Below are positions 1-4,117 of a stretch of DNA of 5,613 bases, piece by piece (within the stretch, counting starts at the first letter, position 1; every line of letters starts with the position of its first letter). A program made the position numbers and the translations under genes. Under the pieces are notes generated by a model. That model was not told where the DNA came from and did not search any database. It worked only from the letters and a program-made list of their open reading frames with translations. Origin of the DNA: Anaerolineales bacterium. GTDB taxonomy: Bacteria; Chloroflexota; Anaerolineae; Anaerolineales; Villigracilaceae. The DNA is taken from assembly GCA_020847355.1 (NCBI GenBank), contig JADLCG010000327.1:1-5613 (forward strand), given 5' to 3'.

Positions 1-105
1 GGACCCGGCGGCGAAGGCTTTGCCCGCGCTTGTTACGCGACCTCTTACGAGAAAATTGAAGAAGCCCTGCGCCGCATGGAAAGATTTATGTCACGGCACG
101 GATAA
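1..105 (+). CDS. C-terminal end of a class I/II PLP-dependent aminotransferase (5' end outside window)
   Basis: Frame 1 is open from the first base and ends at TAA 103-105, giving 34 residues that start GPGGEGFARACYATSYEK. This matches the end of fold-type I aminotransferases of the aspartate aminotransferase family, where a G-E-G-[FY]-x-R-x-x-[YF]-A-x-S block is followed by an amphipathic helix. The arginine at residue 9 of the fragment would be the conserved one that binds the substrate alpha-carboxylate. Such enzymes are cytosolic and move an amino group between an amino acid and a 2-oxoacid. The substrate cannot be told from this fragment; aspartate, alanine, LL-diaminopimelate or aromatic aminotransferases are all possible. 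The active-site lysine lies upstream of the window. Family assignment is fairly sure, specificity is not. Confidence 0.82.
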   Translation, partial: GPGGEGFARACYATSYEKIEEALRRMERFMSRHG

Positions 106-125
106 GAAAAGAAATTAAGTTATGC

Positions 126-153
126 AAAAGACGAGCCGCATGGCTCGTCTTTT
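126..153. terminator. Bidirectional rho-independent terminator between convergent genes
   Basis: AAAAGACGAGCC (126-137), loop GCAT (138-141) and GGCTCGTCTTTT (142-153) form a perfect 12-bp stem with a 4-nt loop. The GC-rich core is flanked by A on the left and T on the right, so the RNA from either strand ends in a U run. It lies 20 nt after the aminotransferase stop and 44 nt after the stop of the HD gene that comes from the other side, so it most likely serves both. Confidence 0.9.
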
Positions 154-164
154 GTGTGTAATTG

Positions 165-195
165 CTTTGCGTTTTTCCTTTTACATTACGCAAAG
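165..195 (-). other. Weak inverted repeat just after the HD-domain gene
   Basis: CTTTGCGT (165-172) and ACGCAAAG (188-195) are perfect 8-bp complements separated by 15 nt. The repeat begins 2 nt past the HD gene stop on the minus strand. It has no proper U run and a long loop, so it may be an mRNA 3'-end hairpin helping the stronger terminator at 126-153, or chance. Confidence 0.35.
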
Positions 196-197
196 AA

Positions 198-857
198 CTA
201 CCAATCTTGCCCTTCCCATTCTTTCATAAACTGATCTAAGAAATCTTCCATAAGCGCATGTCTGTGCGCGGCAATGCGTTTGGCGGTTGGGGTGTTCATC
301 ATGTCTTTGAGCAAAAGCAGTTTTTCATGAAAATGTTTGATCGTGTCGCTTTGGCTGTTTTTATAGGCTGTAAAAGTTTGGTGCATTTCAGGCGTTGACT
401 CGGGGTCGTACAACATTCTGTTTTTATAGCCGCCATAAGCGAAGGCGCGCGCAATGCCAATCGCGCCGATGGCATCCAGCCGATCCGCATCTTGGACGAT
501 GAAGCCTTCGAGCGAATCCATTTTGTTCTTCACGCCCGCGCCTTTGTAGGAAACATTTTTGATGATCTCGCACACTTTGTCGGCAATGGAAATATCTACG
601 GAGCAGGAATCAAGCCACAACTTGGCGCGAAGCGGGGTTTCATCTTCATTATTATTGAATTTCCAATCGTCTAAATCATGCAATAAAGCGGCGATCTGCA
701 CGATGAACGAATCCGCTTTTTCATGTTCGTTGATGGCGAGCGCATTCTTCCAGACGCGATAGATATGCCACCAATCATGACCGGAAGAATCGTTTGAAAA
801 TTCCTGTTTAATGTATTCGGCTGTTTTTTGGATGATGTCGTTTTGTTTCATGTCCAT
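198..857 (-). CDS. HD-domain phosphohydrolase, YpgQ/YedJ-like
   Basis: This 219-residue soluble protein carries the HD metal-dependent phosphohydrolase pattern: GHDWWH at 26-31 (His31), LLHDLDD at 58-64 (His60-Asp61) and QDADRLDAIGAIGIAR at 122-137, which supplies the later metal-binding aspartate (Asp123 or Asp125). The C-terminal MMNTPTAKRIAAHRHALM region (186-203) is also typical of the YpgQ/YedJ branch, as is the length of about 200-220 residues. B. subtilis YpgQ has been described as a Mn-dependent (d)NTP pyrophosphohydrolase; the same reaction here is inference. The start is ATG 857-855. A second ATG two codons in (851-849) is equally possible, and neither has a clear Shine-Dalgarno sequence, so translation may depend on coupling to the gene 16 nt upstream. 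It is the last gene of the four-gene cluster. It lacks the HD-GYP signature, so it should not be taken as a cyclic-di-GMP phosphodiesterase. Confidence 0.9.
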   Translation of the reverse strand: MDMKQNDIIQKTAEYIKQEFSNDSSGHDWWHIYRVWKNALAINEHEKADSFIVQIAALLHDLDDWKFNNNEDETPLRAKLWLDSCSVDISIADKVCEIIKNVSYKGAGVKNKMDSLEGFIVQDADRLDAIGAIGIARAFAYGGYKNRMLYDPESTPEMHQTFTAYKNSQSDTIKHFHEKLLLLKDMMNTPTAKRIAAHRHALMEDFLDQFMKEWEGQDW

Positions 858-873
858 GTTTTTATAAATTATT

Positions 874-1296
874 TTAGATATTAAAAATCTGCAAAGCTAA
901 CAACCCAACGCCAACGCAACCGAAGATTAATCCCATACCGCATAAAAGAATGGACGTGAAATACAAACTCATAAACCTTTTGATGCGGGAGTTTTGCGGG
1001 TTGGCTGGGTCGTACAACACGTCAATTTGTTGACCTTCCTTAAACATCGGCGGATTGGTGGATAAATTATCGCGCTGTTCAATCGTTTGCCCGTCAATGG
1101 TTCTAAACTGGTAAATCGGAGAATACCCCCCACCGCCTTTTGAGCTACGGCTATACACCATACGCACAACTGTCCCTTTGACTTCCTGGGCTTTGCCTAA
1201 AAATATTCTGGTGCGAATAAAAAGAAACGCGCCAATTACAAACAACAACCCGCCGATCAATGGAAACACAATACCGATAATTAAATTCGCAGACAT
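874..1296 (-). CDS. DUF3592-type membrane protein
   Basis: The 140-residue protein has a hydrophobic helix at about 5-27, a soluble middle part (about 35-105) and a second helix at about 111-136. The middle reads EVKGTVV (38-44), SPIYQF (59-64), a GQTIEQRDNLSTNPP stretch (69-83) and IDVLYDPANPQNSRI (91-105). This matches the DUF3592 pattern: a small beta-rich domain between two membrane helices, ending in a V-x-YDP-x-NP motif. The family's function is unknown. The ATG at 1296-1294 is well supported by AAGGAGTA (1308-1301), with GGAG 6 nt from the start. It lies 19 nt after the lipocalin-like gene and 16 nt before the HD gene, so it is probably co-transcribed. A GGGG run at 54-57 looks like a flexible loop. 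The family call is confident, the role is open. Confidence 0.85.
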   Translation of the reverse strand: MSANLIIGIVFPLIGGLLFVIGAFLFIRTRIFLGKAQEVKGTVVRMVYSRSSKGGGGYSPIYQFRTIDGQTIEQRDNLSTNPPMFKEGQQIDVLYDPANPQNSRIKRFMSLYFTSILLCGMGLIFGCVGVGLLALQIFNI

Positions 1297-1315
1297 GCTT
1301 TACTCCTTTAGGGTT

Positions 1316-1753
1316 TTATTCAACTCTTTGCCAAACGATCGTTCCGGTAACAATTTCTTGATTCAACTTAAACGTAGGCGTGCGCAATTGTAGAACATTT
1401 TCCTGCAATTCAAAATAGCGGATCTGCTGTGTGCCTTCCATATTTGGAAAAATTGAGCCTTCCACATGATGCGTCACTATGCCTTGTGCGACATCCACTT
1501 GATACGAGCCGAAATATGAAATCACGCCCTGATAATTCGCTAAAACTTCTTCGATCGTTCCGCGCATTTGATCCGCGATCTGAAAGCGCGGGCGCTCGGC
1601 TTTCATTAGCTGACCGGAGAAGCGCATGGTCTCAGTGTAGATGATCGAGCCGACCGCCGCCTTGCCAAAGGGATAGATGATTCGGTTTCCTTTGGCTTCA
1701 AATTTAAACTGACGCAGTTTCCACGCGCCGATAATTGAATCTGATATGGTCAA
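1316..1753 (-). CDS. Lipocalin-like domain protein (TTG start)
   Basis: The 145-residue protein resembles the bacterial lipocalin-like family (Lipocalin_5 type). It opens with IIGAWKLRQF (7-16), the G-x-W turn of the first strand, then YPFGKAAVGSIIYT (27-40), a YFGSYQVD strand (80-87), VTHHVEGSIFPNMEG (93-107) and a closing IVWQRVE (139-145). Alternating hydrophobic residues suggest a small beta barrel. There is no signal peptide, so it probably acts in the cytoplasm. The ligand is unknown. No ATG lies before codon 43, which would cut off the G-x-W strand, so the start is taken as TTG at 1753-1751. The TAG stop of the cyclase gene (1762-1760) overlaps an AGGG ribosome site (1761-1758) only 4 nt from the TTG, suggesting that its translation is coupled to the cyclase. 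Confidence 0.82.
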   Translation of the reverse strand: MTISDSIIGAWKLRQFKFEAKGNRIIYPFGKAAVGSIIYTETMRFSGQLMKAERPRFQIADQMRGTIEEVLANYQGVISYFGSYQVDVAQGIVTHHVEGSIFPNMEGTQQIRYFELQENVLQLRTPTFKLNQEIVTGTIVWQRVE

Positions 1754-1759
1754 GTTTCC

Positions 1760-3307
1760 CTACTCGTAAATATTATTCCACGTAACTACGCGGTTGCGGC
1801 CAGTCTCTTTGGCGCGATAGAGCGCTTTATCCGCCAGAGCGAGCAGTTCCGCGCCGGTTTTGGCGTCCGCTGGGAATTCAGCCACGCCGCAAGAGACGGT
1901 GGCGTGGATCGGCTTGGCGGGGTCGGCGGCGTGCGCTTCTTGAAAAGCGCTTCGCCATTTCTCGGCGACTTTGAGCGCATCCTCGCAGGAACTATTGGGC
2001 AGTAAGACTAAAAATTCTTCGCCGCCATAACGGTAGATCGTATCCTCCGTGCGGGTGTGGCGAATTAACAGTTTGGCAAAACTACGCAAAATCAAATCGC
2101 CTTCCGCATGACCCAAAGTATCGTTGACTTGTTTGAAGCGATCAATATCAATCATCACCGCGCTTAAGGGATAATGTTGACGCAGAGCGCGCGCCAACTC
2201 GCGCTCTAGCGTTTCATCTAAATAGCGGCGGTTGTATAACCCAGTGAGCGGATCGCGAATGGCTTGTTCGCGGAGTTCGGCTTGCGCGGCTTTGAGCGGC
2301 GTAATATCGCGCCAGACGATTAAACGCCCAAGCAAATTTTTGCGCTCGTCATAAAGCGGCGTTAGACTCAGATCAAGATAGGCGGCGGGCAGGTCGAGAA
2401 AAATTTCGGCGCGCAAATCGTCAACCTTAGCGAAGGCTTCAATCAACTTGGGCCAGTTCGAAAAAATTTCTTCGGCGGAGTAGCCAACTTCGGGTGGTTG
2501 CGCCAGTTTCAACGTCCGGATGGCGGCGGGGTTGAAATCCACCAAGCGATTCTGAGCGTCCAGCACAACCACGCCGTCGTTCATGTTTTCAATCAAAGCG
2601 CTGCGCGCCACCGGTAGAACATCCAATAGGCGATAGCGTAATAAAGCGTAAGTAAACGCCAAACCGGTAAGCGTAAATGAAAATGGCGTGTTATCGGCAT
2701 TGGGGAAGGGGCTAAAGCCGCTGAGAAATATAATACTGTTGATCCATGGGAAGCCCAGCCCAATGATGATCACCCCCAATTGTTTGCGATAAATTCCCGT
2801 CGCTTGCCTGAAGCGGCGGATGAAGACAATCATGCTAATTAGAATGAGAATGTAGGAATAAATTGTGTTTGCCCAAAAAACCGGACCGGCGTTGGAGATG
2901 ATGCCGATGTTTTCAGTTGTATGTCCCCCAAAAAATAAGTTGTGATATGCGTCGGTTGCCATGAGAATCAAAACAAAAAGCGGAACGACGCTTAAGCCAA
3001 TCAGCAACGGCGCTTTGACCCATTCAGTCAATTCCGAAAATTGCATGGCAAAAACGAGCGCGGCAGGCGGGATGACGACCACGCCGAGATAGGTGACATA
3101 CAGCCAAAAATTGGGGTAGGGCGCGGGAGCTTTCGCCCAAAATAATCCGTAGGTAATATCCCACCAGCTAAAACTGAACATCAAAATGGTCAGCGGAACT
3201 GCGCCCAAAGCGCTGTGGCGCGTTTGCGAGATGATCAGCCCGCCCATAAAGCAGACCAACCCGGCGACTAACAAGGCGGCGCTAAAACTAATGTTTGGAG
3301 GTATCAC
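1760..3307 (-). CDS. Membrane 7TM-PAS-GGDEF diguanylate cyclase
   Basis: The 515-residue protein has three parts. Residues about 6-228 hold around seven hydrophobic helices, resembling the histidine-kinase N-terminal 7TM sensory domain. Residues about 235-340 are a PAS domain (IENMNDGVVVLDAQNRLVDF at 239-258, VWRDIT at 331-336). Residues about 345-510 are a GGDEF domain with DPLTGLYNRR (352-361), metal-binding Asp387 in DIDRFKQVND, the active-site GGEEF at 428-432 and LADKALYRAK (491-500). All catalytic residues appear intact, so it should make cyclic di-GMP from two GTP at the membrane. An RxxD inhibitory site (RTED, 419-422) lies exactly five residues before GGEEF, so product feedback is likely. 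No EAL domain is present. The GTG start (3307-3305) is chosen because a stop lies a few codons upstream and no other start occurs between. It has no strong Shine-Dalgarno sequence. It is the first gene of the cluster. The input signal is unknown. Confidence 0.93.
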   Translation of the reverse strand: MIPPNISFSAALLVAGLVCFMGGLIISQTRHSALGAVPLTILMFSFSWWDITYGLFWAKAPAPYPNFWLYVTYLGVVVIPPAALVFAMQFSELTEWVKAPLLIGLSVVPLFVLILMATDAYHNLFFGGHTTENIGIISNAGPVFWANTIYSYILILISMIVFIRRFRQATGIYRKQLGVIIIGLGFPWINSIIFLSGFSPFPNADNTPFSFTLTGLAFTYALLRYRLLDVLPVARSALIENMNDGVVVLDAQNRLVDFNPAAIRTLKLAQPPEVGYSAEEIFSNWPKLIEAFAKVDDLRAEIFLDLPAAYLDLSLTPLYDERKNLLGRLIVWRDITPLKAAQAELREQAIRDPLTGLYNRRYLDETLERELARALRQHYPLSAVMIDIDRFKQVNDTLGHAEGDLILRSFAKLLIRHTRTEDTIYRYGGEEFLVLLPNSSCEDALKVAEKWRSAFQEAHAADPAKPIHATVSCGVAEFPADAKTGAELLALADKALYRAKETGRNRVVTWNNIYE

Positions 3308-3357
3308 AACAAACTCAGTTGGATTCTTTCTTTATAAACTCGGCGCTTTTTCGGCTG

Positions 3358-3383
3358 ATTATACCTTTCCCGATAACTCTCAA
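3358..3383 (-). promoter_or_regulatory. Candidate promoter of the cyclase operon
   Basis: On the minus strand a perfect TATAAT (3363-3358) lies about 50 nt before the GTG start of the cyclase gene. The best -35-like hexamer, TTGAGA (3383-3378), is only 14 nt away, shorter than the usual 16-18, and the sequence at the standard distance is poor. The -10 is convincing and the -35 is not; an activator may be needed, or the match may be chance. The element at 3402-3552 ends about 18 bp upstream. Confidence 0.5.
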
Positions 3384-3428
3384 CGAAAGAAGCTGAATTT
3401 ATAGGGCTATCGCATTTGGATTTTTATC

Positions 3429-3493
3429 CGCTAATCTGCGCCAATCTACGCGATTTTTTTAGAAAGATTAGCGCGAATTCGTGAAGATTGGCG
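3429..3493. repeat. Opposed arrays of 10-bp repeat units forming a palindrome
   Basis: The left arm is three head-to-tail decamers: CGCTAATCTG (3429-3438), CGCCAATCTA (3439-3448) and CGCGATTTTT (3449-3458). After 5 nt the right arm carries three more on the opposite strand: CGCTAATCTT (3473-3464), CACGAATTCG (3483-3474) and CGCCAATCTT (3493-3484). The consensus is CGCYAATCTN. Because each arm is itself repetitive, the arms can pair in more than one register. The run of T at 3454-3460 falls in or near the loop, so this is not an ordinary rho-independent terminator for the minus-strand transcript. Confidence 0.8.
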
Positions 3494-3498
3494 GATTC

Positions 3499-3528
3499 TG
3501 AAACTAAATCACCAAAGGTTGGGTTTCA
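3499..3528. repeat. Small interrupted hairpin inside the MITE-like element
   Basis: TGAAAC (3499-3504) pairs with GTTTCA (3523-3528), and between them CCAA (3512-3515) pairs with TTGG (3519-3522) around a 3-nt loop, leaving a 7-nt bulge on one side. It occupies the right-hand part of the element, which has no counterpart on the left. It is short and could be coincidental. Confidence 0.35.
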
Positions 3529-3559
3529 AGATTTTCAAATGCGATTACCCTAGCCGAGT

Positions 3560-3904
3560 TTATGAATAAAACATAGCCTCGGCGATTATTAAGGATACAA
3601 CAAAGGCGATTCCAAAGATCACGCTCCCTAAAGCAACGCTAACCAGCGTCGCTCCCAACGCGGAGAGCAGGATATGCCAATTATATTTAGCCGTCAAAAA
3701 TCGAGTTAGCTTCCCTGCCGCAATTGCAGATAGAATAATTCCAATACCGCCGCACAGGGTTAGCGCGGTTAATGCAGTTCCGCCTTCCCTTTCATTGAAA
3801 CCGTTCAAGGCAATTACATCTATTAGAAACACGACGAGACCGATGACGATTAAAACAAGAATAGTTAGAACAACCGAGACGATCGAAGCGGCTTTACCTG
3901 ACAT
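3560..3904 (-). CDS. Small three-helix membrane protein, function unknown
   Basis: I do not recognise this 114-residue protein. It has three hydrophobic stretches, at about 7-30, 44-63 and 77-107, separated by a polar loop with NGFNERE (34-40) and a basic stretch GKLTRFLTAKYN (64-75). By the positive-inside rule the second loop is probably cytoplasmic. Glycine and alanine are frequent in helices two and three (GGIGI, ALGSV), suggesting close helix packing. No catalytic or metal-binding motif is visible, and the N-terminus lacks a cleavable signal pattern. The start ATG 3904-3902 has a strong ribosome site GAGGAG (3915-3910) 5 nt away, which makes a real gene likely. It has its own candidate promoter and is separated from the cyclase gene by 252 nt that hold the MITE-like element. 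It runs divergently from the ABC exporter. Confidence 0.75.
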   Translation of the reverse strand: MSGKAASIVSVVLTILVLIVIGLVVFLIDVIALNGFNEREGGTALTALTLCGGIGIILSAIAAGKLTRFLTAKYNWHILLSALGATLVSVALGSVIFGIAFVVSLIIAEAMFYS

Positions 3905-3933
3905 GATTTCTCCTCAAAAAAAATAATTCGCGC

Positions 3934-3962
3934 TTTATACAGTAAAAACCGAACTATGTATA
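3934..3962 (-). promoter_or_regulatory. Candidate sigma70-type promoter for the small membrane protein gene
   Basis: On the minus strand TATACA (3962-3957) and TATAAA (3939-3934) are spaced by 17 nt. The -10 differs from consensus at one position and the -35 matches 4 of 6. Transcription would begin about 25 nt before the start codon, leaving just enough room for the GAGGAG ribosome site. Confidence 0.5.
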
Positions 3963-3970
3963 GAGTACGT

Positions 3971-3990
3971 TTGTCGCTCAGCGCGGACAA
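3971..3990. promoter_or_regulatory. Possible operator-like inverted repeat in the divergent region
   Basis: TTGTC (3971-3975) and GACAA (3986-3990) are inverted half-sites 10 nt apart (15 bp centre to centre), lying between the two divergent promoters. The position would suit a regulator of either gene, but the half-sites are only 5 bp and no regulator gene is in view, so chance is quite possible. Confidence 0.2.
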
Positions 3991-4028
3991 GTTTTGCAAG
4001 AGTTCTATTAACTATTACGCTCAATTGG

Positions 4029-4057
4029 TTGTCAAGCCGGTTCAAGTATTTTATATT
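4029..4057 (+). promoter_or_regulatory. Promoter of the ABC exporter gene
   Basis: TTGTCA (4029-4034) and TATATT (4052-4057) are spaced by exactly 17 nt. Each hexamer matches the sigma70 consensus at 5 of 6 positions. Transcription would start near 4064, giving a leader of about 54 nt before the ATG at 4118. This is the best promoter match in the window. Confidence 0.72.
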
Positions 4058-4117
4058 CCAGCCGTTAAACGCTCGGGCTTTATTGTTATACATGATTTGT
4101 AAATTAGGAGGCGATCT

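Larger units (their letters stand above)
3402..3552. mobile_element. MITE-like non-autonomous element with TA-ended inverted repeats
   Basis: The left end TAGGGCTATCGCATTTGGA (3402-3420) is repeated inverted at the right end as TAGGGTAATCGCATTTGAA (reading 3552 back to 3534), with 16 of 19 positions the same. Both ends begin with TA, as expected if a Tc1/mariner or IS630-type transposase inserted the element at a TA site and duplicated it; the core would then be 3404-3550. The inside has no ORF and contains a long imperfect palindrome made of 10-bp units (3429-3493) and a small hairpin (3499-3528). It fills almost all of the space between two minus-strand genes, ending 7 nt after the stop of the small membrane protein. 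No transposase is in view, so a helper would have to be elsewhere. The inverted-repeat structure is seen directly; mobility is inferred. Confidence 0.6.

Noticed and set aside
198..857. HD protein as a cyclic-di-GMP phosphodiesterase partner of the cyclase
   Set aside because: The sequence has the YpgQ/YedJ-type DADRLDAIGA block and lacks the HHE and GYP motifs of HD-GYP enzymes.
3429..3493. CRISPR array or tRNA-like structure
   Set aside because: Units are only 10 bp with no spacers, and they are inverted between the arms; no cloverleaf or conserved TpsiC sequence can be drawn.
3429..3493. Rho-independent terminator for the small membrane protein gene
   Set aside because: The run of T is in the loop on the + strand, giving an A run in the minus-strand RNA, and no U run follows the stem.
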